Assembly (NCBI GenBank): GCA_903772945.1
Contig: CAICTM010001931.1
Coordinates: 1-20,623 of the forward strand
Origin: Seminavis robusta
Taxonomy: Eukaryota > Bacillariophyta > Bacillariophyceae > Naviculales > Naviculaceae
Direction: 5' to 3'
Length of the DNA stretch: 20,623 nucleotides
Shown: in pieces, positions 1-8,502 of the stretch
Layout of the letters: every line of letters starts with the position of its first letter
Position numbering within the stretch: the stretch's first letter is position 1
Notes under the pieces: generated by a model
The model's database searches: none
Told to the model about the DNA's origin: nothing
Seen by the model: the letters and a program-made list of their open reading frames with translations, nothing else
Program-made: the position numbers and the translations under genes

Positions 1-1792
1 ATGCCAGAGCTGTTGGCTTTCTATTGATGATGCAAGGAAATGTGTGCTGATTCCCAAGTAAGATTTGATTTACTTCTGTTCCCTGTACATGATATGGAGC
101 AGTTCTTGGAGGCTGCACATCTATGGCCATGTGTTTCCACAGGCTTTGGCTGCTAGAAGAAAAGAGTATGATGAGGAAAACCTTCTATCTTTGATGACTT
201 TGACTGGACTCACTCTGACAAGTTTAAGCAAGACAATGGACAAGAAATTGATTCATTAGGAGAAGATGCAAGTTTGGGATGTTGTACCCCGTGCTAAGTT
301 GCCTAAGAGTTCCAACATCATTCCTGGAACTTGGGCATTCAAAATCAAGAGGTTCCAGATGGTCGACTGAACAAGTTCAAGGCTCGATTTTGTGTCCAAG
401 GCTTTCGTCAGAAGGAGGGTGTAGATGTGTTTGATACATATGCCCTGTGGTTGGATGGCCAACAGTGAGAGCTTAGTTGATCATGTCAGCTACATTGAAT
501 CTACACACCAAGCAGTATGACTACACCAATGCATTCTGTCAAGCTGCTCAGGAGAATGATGTCTACATTGAGTTGCCTGCACACTACACTGTGAATGGTA
601 GAGAAGATGAAGACTTGGTGTTGCACCTAAGGAAATCTCTCTATGGGCAAAAGGACGCTCCTAGATTATTTTTTAAGCACCTTGAAAAGGGACTGACTGA
701 CAATGGATTTGTTGCCAGTAAGATGACCCATGTCTCTTCATCCACAAGCGACATGATTGCAGTCACGTATGTTGATGACCAATTCATGATTGGCAAGGAA
801 CTGAACAAGATCAATGTATGGTAGAGAAACTGCGCTCTGATGGATATTCTCCTGGAAGAGGAGAAATCTGATGATGCCAATGTTTACTCTTACCTTGGTA
901 TTAACATTGACAAGAAGCCTGTGGGATGATACCATTGTGATGACACAGTCTGGTCTCACTCAGAAATTCTTGAAGTATTTGATATGAATGAATGTTCATC
1001 CAAGAAACACCTGCCAATATTGAGCATCTTGGAACTGACAAGTTTGGAAAGCAATTCAAAGAGAGTTGGAGTTATGCATCTGCTTGTGGGCATGCTCTTG
1101 TACCTGTACCTCCAACACACGTCCTGATATACAGTTTGCTGTCCATCAATGTGCAAGGTTCACCCACAACTCCCAAGAATTCCCATGCAAGTTGCAATTA
1201 AGAGAATTGCTCGGTACCTCAAGGGCACCAGTGACAAAGGTCTGATCTTGAAACCTGATACCTCCAAAGATTGGACTGTTGGGTTGATGCTGACTTTGCT
1301 GGGCTATGGGGACATGAGGATGATCAAGATCCTGTATGTGTGAAGTCTCGCACTGGATATGTGATTACCATGTTCAATTGTCCTTTGGTGTGGGCATCCA
1401 AGTTGCAAACTGAGATTACCCTCAGCAGCACTGCTAGTGAGTATGTTGCTTTCAGCACTGCAATGAGGGAACTTTTGCCTTTGAGGGAGCTCATGGCTGA
1501 GATTGGTGATGCATTGGGCACTGAGGTCAGGAAGGTTAGTGAAATGAAGTCTACAGTATTTGAAGACAACACAAGCTGCCTATCCTTGATCAATGTCCCA
1601 AAGGTGTCCACCAAGAACAAGTACTTGGCTCTGAAATATCACTAGTTCCGCAGCAAGATTGGTCTGGACAAGAATGGCAATGGAATTGTTGCTGTCCATG
1701 TGGAGTACAAGAAGCAGTTGGCGGATCAGTTCACCAAGGGATTGGCTGTTGGCCAATTCCAAGTATTAAGAAAGATGTTGATGGGGTGGTAA
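1..1792 (+). pseudogene. Broken Copia pol (reverse transcriptase and RNase H)
   Basis: Translated segments in shifting frames match the Copia pol order. About 266-470 encodes the RT start (VWDVVPRAKLPKSSNIIPGT, then a WAFKIK motif and KFKARFCVQGFRQKEGVDVF). About 477-824 holds the RT core, with KSLYGQKDAPRLFFKHLEKG and the catalytic YVDD at 768-779. About 1149-1790 holds RNase H, with WVDADFAG, LSSTASEYVAFSTAMRELL and FEDNTSC. Breaks visible include a stop soon after the YVDD segment (about 822), a frame change near 1290 between two RNase H pieces, and TAG at 1643-1645 where a histidine or glutamine is expected after YH. The last frame ends at TAA 1790-1792. Bases 1-260 show no clear domain and probably represent the decayed spacer between integrase and RT. 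Confidence 0.85.
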
Positions 1793-1824
1793 GGCTCTGA
1801 AGTCAGTCTTCGTTTGAGAAGGAG

Positions 1825-2088
1825 TGTTGTGAAACTGTTCTGCATGAGCAGTGCAAACTGTGACTGGGTCCTACTCCCACATCGTACCTGGTATTCGTAT
1901 CTATCCCATATCGTACCTGGTATTCGTATTTATGTTTTAGCACATGACCTGGTCAGCTGGAGTGCATGACCTGGTCAGCAGGAATTACGCAAGATTAGAA
2001 TAGGAAAGCTCAGAATCTGAGCTCATAATTGACAAATAGTGAAGGTTGAAAACCAACTAGCTAGAGTCTACAATACAGTATTCAAACA
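1825..2088 (+). repeat. Putative 3' LTR of the Copia element
   Basis: The stretch begins with TGTTG directly after a purine tract, 32 bases past the last pol stop, and can be closed with AACA at 2085-2088, giving a 264-base LTR-like unit. Inside are two pairs of direct repeats: a 20-base unit (atcgtacctggtattcgtat) at 1881-1900 and 1910-1929, and a 15-base unit (catgacctggtcagc) at 1943-1957 and 1965-1979. Duplicated short motifs like these are common in LTR promoters and enhancers. The exact 3' end is inferred, since no second LTR copy is in the window. Confidence 0.5.
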
Positions 2089-2133
2089 GTTAGCATCGAT
2101 GATAGTGCAAGCACCGGTAGTGTTGACGAGGCT

Positions 2134-3393
2134 ATGAGTGGCAGTGAAGAGGACGAGGACGAGGACAGCCGTTATAGTTTCGACGCCAATCAGGACGAAG
2201 ACGATCTTTCGGATTTTTCGACCAAGAGCGAAGAAGAAGAAAAAGAAGAGAAGAAGAAGCCCAAAGCAGCCTTGTCTCATCTTGTCGAGAAACAAACGAA
2301 TGACTCTACAGCTACCGAAACGGAAACCAAAAAGTACACGAGCAATCGCAACCATGGCCGTTCCAAGATGAGTACTGGAACGCGCGCCTACATGAAGAAA
2401 TATCCGGAGCAATCGACCGACGGTGGACTTCGACTGGGAAATGTGATTCCTGACTTTGAGGCCGACACCAGCCAAGGCTTTATCCCATCGTTCCACGAGT
2501 GGAAAAAGGGTAAATTTACCGTTCTCTTCTCGCATCCCTCCGACTTTACACCCGTCTGCACTACCGAAATAGCTGCCATTGCACTCCGCTATGCGGATCT
2601 TCAGAAAATGGACTGCTTGTTGATTGGTCTCTCGGTGGACCCGGCCGAGTCTCACCGTGAATGGATGAAAGATATTGTGGCGCACTTCCAAGAACATCAT
2701 CATGACAACAATAACACGGAAAAGGAAAAACTGCTCGCACAATGGAACTTTCCCATTATTGGAGATCCCGATCGCACAGTCTCCAAACTATACGCCATGA
2801 CCGATGTGGCCACACCCGGCAATCTCACCATTCGCAGTGTCTTTATCATTGATCCCGACAATCGACTTCGACTTTCCTTGAACTACCCCGCATCCGTGGG
2901 ACGAAATATGGATGAAATCATTCGCTGTGTCAAGTCACTACAACTCTCCTATCAAAAGTCCGTGGCAACACCCGCCAATTGGCCCAACAATCATCCACGA
3001 GTCCAGTTGGAGGACGGCACCATTTCCACCGATTGGAAGGGATCGGTATTCTTGTTACCCACTGTCAGTACCGAACAAGCCTTTTTGAATTATCCGGGGT
3101 ATCATACCTGCAAGGTGCCTTCTCAAAAAAAGTACCTGCGACTGGTCAAGGCAAGTCATGTGGGTGTGGCGGTACACGAGCAGCCATCCGTCAACAAGTC
3201 GGAAACGGACCGGAGTGTCGCCACGACATCCGCGGAAAGCAGTGAGGCTTCCTCCATCGCGTCTACTGCAAAAAGCAAAAACTCGACCGAACTATTTGAC
3301 AACCTCTTGGCAGAGATTTCGGGACTTGAAAACTCCATCGACCTTGCTCTGGAAAAGGTTCAGAACGCGTTGCAAAAGACTGCCGTGGCGTAG
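2134..3393 (+). CDS. 1-Cys peroxiredoxin (PRDX6-like) with long terminal extensions
   Basis: This is a thiol peroxidase that reduces hydrogen peroxide and organic hydroperoxides through one peroxidatic cysteine. The 419-residue protein has a 1-Cys Prx core at about 100-330: LGNVIPDFEA opens the fold, and FSHPSDFTPVCTTE carries the catalytic Cys142 with the usual His and Thr. NYPASVGRNMDEIIRCVKSL and VATPANW are typical of the PRDX6 branch. The family is usually near 220 residues. Here a highly acidic, Lys/Glu-rich N-terminus of about 95 residues and a Ser/Thr-rich C-terminus ending in a probable amphipathic helix (NLLAEISGLENSIDLALEKV) are added. No signal peptide or targeting sequence is evident, so a cytosolic or nuclear site is likely. 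The start is the first ATG in a frame that stays open back to 2065, so the true start could lie upstream or have been lost. The gene sits 45 bases after the putative LTR. Confidence 0.9.
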   Translation: MSGSEEDEDEDSRYSFDANQDEDDLSDFSTKSEEEEKEEKKKPKAALSHLVEKQTNDSTATETETKKYTSNRNHGRSKMSTGTRAYMKKYPEQSTDGGLRLGNVIPDFEADTSQGFIPSFHEWKKGKFTVLFSHPSDFTPVCTTEIAAIALRYADLQKMDCLLIGLSVDPAESHREWMKDIVAHFQEHHHDNNNTEKEKLLAQWNFPIIGDPDRTVSKLYAMTDVATPGNLTIRSVFIIDPDNRLRLSLNYPASVGRNMDEIIRCVKSLQLSYQKSVATPANWPNNHPRVQLEDGTISTDWKGSVFLLPTVSTEQAFLNYPGYHTCKVPSQKKYLRLVKASHVGVAVHEQPSVNKSETDRSVATTSAESSEASSIASTAKSKNSTELFDNLLAEISGLENSIDLALEKVQNALQKTAVA

Positions 3394-3445
3394 GGTGGCT
3401 TGCCATCCGGTCACAGAGATGATGCAGGGAGGAATGCCTTGGGGC

Positions 3446-3453
3446 TACCGGTA
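3446..3453. repeat. TACCGGTA palindrome
   Basis: This is a single TACCGGTA octamer in the 265-base gap between the converging peroxiredoxin and paralog 1 genes. It is one of several such octamers in the intergenic DNA of this window. I see no gene in the gap. Confidence 0.6.
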
Positions 3454-3658
3454 TGTCAACCATATGTACAAAAGAAGCCCTTTCACAATGCAGAGGATAA
3501 AACTTAGTTACACAATAGTAGTCCCGTTCTTGGGTTTGGAGAAAGTTCTCTTGTCAATAGCTGTAGCTGATAGCACCAAGACGACGAGCTTACAACAGGT
3601 ACAACAAGCACATACATCAGCTCCACCAAAGTTGCATTCAACGTGCCTCCACTGCACA

Positions 3659-4354
3659 CTAACGCCCGCTGCCCTCCGAGGCATCAGCGAACTTTGAAGA
3701 TCCTGGGCCAGGATTGGATGCATCGGCGGAACCAATGGATTGTGGAGACGGCTCTATCACAGCTTGAATCGCTCGCTCTCCACTCTCGGTTGTCAGGGGC
3801 GCTTCTTTCTCGTCTGGTACGAAAAGGACCTGGAAGTTTGCTCGCCCAGACCACTCTTCGTAAGTCCACTCGTTGTTCTGCTTGCTGATTACTTCGTTGT
3901 GCTTCAGGCTCAGTATTGATCGGCTGAATCCCATTTGCATCAGTTCAGCTATGATTGCTTCAGTCGCAACTTTGTCAATGTCCGGATCAAAGCTGGCATC
4001 GAAGTGAACGGACTTGTTCCAGCTCACGCTCATTTCCGTCTTGGTATAGGCAAGCGACTTCTGCATAGCGCCTTCAACTTGGCTTTGTAGTTGTCGTCTT
4101 TGCTCCTCTGCTTCCTCGTCAACTAGCAGCTCCATCACTATCGTGGCATTCTTGGCGGCGTAAGTGCACTGTGGGTCCTCCGTCAAGACGGCTTGATAGA
4201 ACTTTTCAGCTTTCTTTAATTCATTCTTGTCCATAAAGTTGTCGGCCTTGTGGAGCAGCAGTGCCGTCGCTGTGTTCAAGCCAAAGGACTCTTGGAAGAA
4301 TGCAACCCTCCCTTCGAGGCTCGCGCCCATCGTCAGATCGGAAACGCTAGCCAT
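3659..4354 (-). CDS. Uncharacterised TPR-like protein, tandem paralog 1
   Basis: I do not recognise a named family. The 231-residue protein opens with a helical module at about 15-85 containing FGLNTATALLLHKADNF, LKKAEKFYQAVL and YAAKNATIVMELLVDEE. The spacing of small and aromatic residues (A..FYQAVL) resembles one to one-and-a-half tetratricopeptide repeats, so a protein-binding role is plausible. A second helical patch, IIAELMQMGFSRSILSLKH (about 133-151), has a UBA-like MGF signature. The C-terminus is Ser/Gly/Pro-rich and looks disordered. The ATG at 4352-4354 is the first in frame. The module is clearly shared with the next gene upstream on the same strand (4752-5387), which points to a tandem duplication. 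No signal peptide or membrane segment is seen. Introns at the 3' end cannot be excluded. Confidence 0.7.
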   Translation of the reverse strand: MASVSDLTMGASLEGRVAFFQESFGLNTATALLLHKADNFMDKNELKKAEKFYQAVLTEDPQCTYAAKNATIVMELLVDEEAEEQRRQLQSQVEGAMQKSLAYTKTEMSVSWNKSVHFDASFDPDIDKVATEAIIAELMQMGFSRSILSLKHNEVISKQNNEWTYEEWSGRANFQVLFVPDEKEAPLTTESGERAIQAVIEPSPQSIGSADASNPGPGSSKFADASEGSGR

Positions 4355-4469
4355 TGCTTCACTTCGACCCGTGGTGGAAACAAATTACATTCTGAGCTTT
4401 GCTTGTTGGGCGGTGCATCATCAGCAGGTCCATCAGTTGACCTACTGTCAAGAACCGGAAACATGGGAA

Positions 4470-4667
4470 TCAAAACATGCTGGCTCGGGGAGCGCGAACA
4501 AAGAAGCAAGTGTCTCGCTCATCGATTGGAGGCCATTCACCGTGTAAGGGGCGGTCGTCTCCCAGGGCTTCGGAATCCAGAAGACAGTCAACGGCATTGT
4601 TTGCCGCGACACATGACACTTGTAGCAACAACGAGAGCAGAACCGTGACGCCTACAGCTAGGTACAT
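4470..4667 (-). CDS. Possible short secreted protein (65 residues)
   Basis: This is a small ORF in the gap between the two tandem paralogs. Its first 21 residues, MYLAVGVTVLLSLLLQVSCVA, look like a signal peptide with a hydrophobic core and a small-residue cleavage region. The rest is short, polar and carries only two cysteines, with no family I recognise. The start is the ATG at 4665-4667; an upstream TTG in frame is ignored. It could be a real small gene, the first exon of a larger transcript, or chance. Nothing else supports it. Confidence 0.25.
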   Translation of the reverse strand: MYLAVGVTVLLSLLLQVSCVAANNAVDCLLDSEALGDDRPLHGEWPPIDERDTCFFVRAPRASMF

Positions 4668-4720
4668 GTATATCAAATAGAATACGGTCTATCATAGTTC
4701 AACTATCGGTACTTGTTCCA

Positions 4721-4731
4721 GTACCGGTACC
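4721..4731. repeat. GTACCGGTACC palindromic motif
   Basis: A GTACCGGTAC palindrome followed by C lies just past the 3' end of paralog 2. It belongs to the window-wide set of TACCGGTA motifs. Confidence 0.55.
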
Positions 4732-4751
4732 GGGCGCTCATCGGAGGATGC

Positions 4752-5387
4752 TCACATGTGTAGACTGTATGCCAGCGCGACAAGTTCACACAAAGATTCG
4801 TAATCGTCCGCGTCGTCCTCGACCGCGTCGTCAAACTGCGAGTGAGTGTTGATTTCGGGGGCGGACGCTGTCGTAGTAGTCTGCTGTACATCTTCGCCGT
4901 TCTCGGAAGCATCGTCAAAGTTAGACGATTGCATGTTGCGAACTGATGTACCATTGCCTCCCCTACTGCTGTCAAGGAGACTCATCAAGCTCAAGTCTTC
5001 CGAAACATTTGCCAACCTGGGGGTGTCGTCATCAGACTCCTCCAAGACGGTTTCGGGGGATCCAACCACTTGAATGGATGCACGCTCTACAGGGGTTGGA
5101 GCATTCTCGAAGATGGGTTCTGCATACAATGTATCTTGTTCTTGATCTGCCAAAAGCTCTGAGACGATTCTGGCGTTGTCAGCCGCGAATTTGCAATTGG
5201 AAGCCTTGTCGAGCACCGCAGCATAGTATCTTTGAGCCTGCTTCAGTTGTCCCTTTTCTTGAAGGTGCATCGCCCTTTTGAGCAGTAGTGCTGTGTGCGT
5301 GTCCAGGCCAAACGTAGACTTCAAATAGTCTAGTTCGTCCTGGGCTGTTGAGCCGGTGATCTCCGAGATGTCACTGTATGCGTCCAT
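4752..5387 (-). CDS. Uncharacterised TPR-like protein, tandem paralog 2
   Basis: This 211-residue protein is a paralog of the gene at 3659-4354. The shared module lies at about 15-80: FGLDTHTALLLKRAMHLQEK, LKQAQRYYAAVL and CKFAADNARIVSELLADQE align position by position with FGLNTATALLLHKADNF, LKKAEKFYQAVL and YAAKNATIVMELLVDEE. The A..YYAAVL pattern suggests a TPR-like helical hairpin for protein contacts. The remaining 130 residues are acidic and Ser/Thr-rich, ending in an acidic stretch and a short helix (DDYESLCELVALAYSLHM), so the two proteins share only the N-terminal module. The start is the ATG at 5385-5387; the frame extends 7 codons further to a TTG that is unlikely in a eukaryote. 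No targeting signal is obvious. The function is unknown. Confidence 0.7.
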   Translation of the reverse strand: MDAYSDISEITGSTAQDELDYLKSTFGLDTHTALLLKRAMHLQEKGQLKQAQRYYAAVLDKASNCKFAADNARIVSELLADQEQDTLYAEPIFENAPTPVERASIQVVGSPETVLEESDDDTPRLANVSEDLSLMSLLDSSRGGNGTSVRNMQSSNFDDASENGEDVQQTTTTASAPEINTHSQFDDAVEDDADDYESLCELVALAYSLHM

Positions 5388-5978
5388 TACAGAAGGATGT
5401 GCATGCAACTGCGACGGAAGGGGCTGCTAAGTTGTGAGGTTTCGAAAATGGAACGAGTGGAGATCTTGTGTACCGTACATTGGAGTTGCCACGATTCTGC
5501 CGTTCGAACGGTCGGGTCGTGGGGCGGATCGTCTACGATATGGGTAAGTGAATCGAATCGCCTCGAAACAGTGCAAACTTAACTTTGTTGCGGGAACGAT
5601 GCTGCTAAACATTTTGATAGGTGGAGATGGTCGCTCCTGCAAAGCTAGGTACGTTCTAGCTACCGTGTCCTTAGAATGAGCATTTCTTTGCAAACTTGAA
5701 AGCAAAAGCAAAGCAAATAATTGGTTTCGATGAATCATCCATGGTGGATGTCCTTTACGCGAGAGATTGAGGTGCTCCAGCTCCCAGGTGCCTCGCCCTT
5801 CACGAACCACATAACCGGTACATGCACAGGTATTAATAACTACGGGAGCTCTACGGGTACCGGTAGGATCGTGGGCTGATGACAGATGATAGGTGCTCTT
5901 GTGCAAGCAAAGATACCAGCACCCCAATAGATTTTATTATTGGATGATGGCAACTAAACTTTGACCCCATTTATTTGA
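5388..5978. other. Intergenic stretch, no supported gene
   Basis: These 591 bases separate two minus-strand genes. They hold an ACCGGT at 5814-5819 and a TACCGGTA at 5858-5865. A minus-strand open frame with an ATG at 5736-5738 is present but has no recognisable features. The 5' leader and promoter of paralog 2 must lie here, but I see no clear core element. Confidence 0.5.
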
Positions 5979-7639
5979 TTACCTTTTCACAGAAGTCTTG
6001 TTTACATTTTGTGCCTCTTTGATGAGGTATAGCCTCAATGCCTCGGGCAATTGTGACGAGGTCCAGACAGGTGGAACATTTGAGTTGTCTAACAACTCAT
6101 GCAGTTCCTTGTAGGGCTCATAGATGGGAACAAGTTCAGGTACAATAAATGTGTTGTTGGATTTTCGCTCGTGTTCCTCAAACCCTTGGAATAAGGATGG
6201 GAGGTTTTGCAGTTTGTCAAGTCCCAACAATTGTGCAGCTTGCATGACGGATTCTTTGCTGTATGGGGCCTTTAGAAAAACGACATTTGGAAGCTTGGTG
6301 TAGGTTCTGACCATGTCCTTGATCCCAGCAGGATCATTGGGATTCTTGGACACATAGTCTTCGTACTTTGGCATTACACAGCGTTCTTCTCCAAATATAT
6401 TTTTGGCTATGTTCATCTTCAAATAGTCGCGCCTGTGCATTGACATGAATGCCCTCCAAAAGTCACCAACAATGACCAAAAAGGGTGTGTTGGATGGATA
6501 GATCAATTCAACCATTTCTGGATTGCCCAAATGACACAAATAATCCCGGTTGTGTTTGTAGCTTGGAAACAGCTTGATGTCATGGTCTTCAAAATAGGAA
6601 TACAAGTATTCTGAAGCCACACCTCCATGTGAAACAAGCCAAACATCCAAATCTGACAAGGACCTCTTGTAGCCCCAATGCTTGCTGTTCTTCTCAAAGA
6701 GCTTGAGTACATCACGATCGTTGCCGCAGAAAGAAGGAGAAAAAGGAGGCTCAGAATCGCGCAACACTGTTTCATTTTTTATTTCAAGTCGAGGACCTGC
6801 TTCTCGCTTTGGGTTGCTTGTATAATCTTCCATTACGAGTCCTGATCTTGCCTAAGCAAAAATGGATGTGAAGGACATAGTATGTACATACTGAAATACA
6901 AATATATGTATGTGAGAGTCTGAAAGTATGTGGGGGTATGGAAATACATGTAGCATTGGTCAATCTCTGGGACCATACTATGCTGCATCGGTCACTTGCA
7001 TTGTACTACTAAGGTTTTCATCTAACTACTGCTGGTAGATTTCCTAAAACTTCTCTCCTTTCTCAATCTGTGTCAAGAAATGGATGCTGCTGTGTTTGGA
7101 TTTTCTAGTAACTGGGTAAATGATTGCGATTTGCCTTCACCTACACGGGTCGAGCCAAAAGCTCGACATCGAAGCTCGACCTCGACGAGCTACATCGGAA
7201 CAATACATGTTGAAATACATGGGCGAAATATATGTATATCAGCCAAAACAGGTATGTACATTATGTATGTAGAGATGCTAGTGGTATGCCCATACATATG
7301 TGGGGGCTGAGGAGGTATGGCATAGTTGCTGCATACTATGTTGAGCAGGTAAGGTCCTGATTTTGTCAACCATTCGACTTTATCGCCACGCCGCACATGC
7401 AAACCCTGCAAGGAAAATACCAGCAATGCCAAAATCAGCACGGGCCGTACCCTTCTCACAAATAGCTGATAGAAGTTCTGATGATGGAGTTTTGAATTTA
7501 TTGCATCTGCAGCTGGCTGCTCATGGGCTTCAACTGATGGGCACAAAAGTTCCGCTTTTGCCCGTGGATCCTCTCTGCCATAGGCAAGCTTGGAAATGCT
7601 CGGAATCACGTTGGTGCTACCGGTTCTGTTGCTGAGCAT
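5979..7639 (-). CDS. Sulfotransferase-like protein, probable type II membrane protein, two exons
   Basis: The main exon (5979-6851) encodes a domain that looks sulfotransferase-like. DVWLVSHGGVASEYLYSYF sits where the 5'-phosphosulfate loop is expected, and FLVIVGDFWRAFMSMHRRDY resembles the 3'-phosphate binding helix with its Arg and Ser. Such enzymes move sulfate from PAPS to sugars or proteins in the Golgi. By itself this exon could start at ATG 6831-6833 (284 residues) but would lack a membrane anchor. An upstream ATG frame (7337-7639) encodes 101 residues with a basic-flanked hydrophobic segment, VRRVRPVLILALLVFSLQGL (about 61-80), a type II anchor. A GTATGC donor (intron from 7336 down) and a TTAG acceptor (intron end 6852) join them in phase 0, giving 390 residues and a 485-base intron. 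The join is inferred. The P-loop is not canonical, so the activity is uncertain. Confidence 0.5.
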
Positions 7640-8001
7640 GGCTCTCGCTTTCGTTCAATGATCAATTTGTTTTCCTGAGGGCTAAGTTTGGAACAAATCT
7701 GCCTATGCTAGCGATAGATTGTATGTAAATTCGCCATTGTGTTTGGTTTGATTTACACCCGAGGCTGCTCCACCGGACAAGCCATGGTCACCCTGCAAAT
7801 GGCATAGCCTTGACAGGGATGCTACAGTATGTAGCGGATCATCCTTGTTTGGTTGCTCTATCTATTTGTGGTTTTGCTAACAAGTTAGTTACGAGTATCG
7901 AGAATACTCATACTAGCTAGTAGAGCTGGGGGGTGGCACAAACCAGCTCTGTCTATCTCAGGTTTTCCCGCACCATCCCAGAAAGACATGGTGGTTGAGA
8001 C

Positions 8002-8120
8002 GTCAAAAGACGGTTAAAGACGGTGAAAAATAGTAATGCAGGTGGTAAAGCAGGCGGTAAAGCAGGCGGATGAAGTCGGTCGAAGTCGGTCGAAGGCGGT
8101 CGAAGGCGGTTGAAGGTGGT
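8002..8120. repeat. GGT-ending minisatellite with a 10-base unit
   Basis: Five exact-length decamers stand in a row at 8071-8120: tgaagtcggt, cgaagtcggt, cgaaggcggt, cgaaggcggt and tgaaggtggt. Upstream, 12-base units (ggtaaagcaggc) repeat twice at about 8044-8067, and the run starts with looser aaagacggt units from 8002. No reading frame through it looks like a protein gene. Confidence 0.85.
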
Positions 8121-8197
8121 AAACCATGCAACACAAGGTGGTGTAAGATGATGCCGGAAATGGTAAGTTGATTTTAGCCGGTTCGTGTGGTAAAGAA

Positions 8198-8217
8198 CCG
8201 TACCGGTACCGGTACGG
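8198..8217. repeat. Perfect 20-base TACCGGTA palindrome
   Basis: The 20 bases ccgtaccggtaccggtacgg read the same on both strands. They contain two overlapping TACCGGTA units, in the gap upstream of the protease gene. Confidence 0.8.
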
Positions 8218-8360
8218 CGGAGGCTGGGCTGCTCGGGTGCTCTTGCTCAAGCAAATAAGCCAGCGTACTACTAGTACATGGAGACCACACAATCGTGGCT
8301 TGTGCCAGGGCAATAACAAAGCTGTAATAGTACAGTGTACCGTACCGTATGCCTAAAGAC

Positions 8361-8412
8361 CACGGTAGGTACATGTACCGGTACTAGTACAGGTACCGGT
8401 ACGAGTACCGTG
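8361..8412. repeat. GTAC-rich imperfect inverted repeat
   Basis: The stretch is bounded by CACGGTA (8361-8367) and its reverse complement TACCGTG (8406-8412), and is filled with GTACCGGTAC, ACTAGT and GGTACC palindromes. It may extrude a cruciform or a hairpin in RNA. It belongs to the same motif family as 8198-8217. Confidence 0.7.
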
Positions 8413-8475
8413 CCATGCAAAATAGATTTAGCTAACACGAGATCCGGGACTTCTAATGTATTGGATTGTAGCCTC

Positions 8476-8502
8476 TATATATAATTAATATTAATATATA
8501 TA
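8476..8502. repeat. AT-only near-palindrome
   Basis: Twenty-seven A/T bases centred on attaatattaat (8484-8495, a perfect palindrome) lie about 210 bases before the protease start codon. The stretch could serve as a TATA-like promoter element or simply be an AT microsatellite. Confidence 0.5.

Larger units (their letters stand above)
1..2088 (+). mobile_element. Degraded Ty1/Copia-type LTR retrotransposon, 3' part
   Basis: The stretch holds the 3' part of a Copia-type element: reverse transcriptase, then RNase H, then a polypurine-like tract (gagaaggag, 1816-1824) and a putative 3' LTR. The order RT then RNase H, with integrase expected upstream and outside the window, is the Copia arrangement. 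The 5' LTR, gag and integrase are not in the window. Reading frames are broken by several stops and shifts, so the copy cannot make a working polyprotein. The right boundary rests on a TGTT...AACA pair only, because the partner LTR cannot be compared here. Next downstream is a peroxiredoxin gene on the same strand. Confidence 0.85.

Noticed and set aside
2068..2742. 224-codon minus-strand frame with hydrophobic runs
   Set aside because: It is the exact antisense of the peroxiredoxin acidic/Lys-rich N-terminus, which gives Leu/Phe-rich artefacts, and it has no family motif.
5427..5738. Minus-strand ORF from an ATG, with a slightly hydrophobic head (MIHRNQLFALLLLSSL)
   Set aside because: It lies in the leader region of paralog 2, shows no motif, and the longer 166-codon version needs a TTG start. 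It is likely chance.
8002..8120. CRISPR-like array
   Set aside because: Units are 10-12 bases with no unique spacers, and the genome is eukaryotic.
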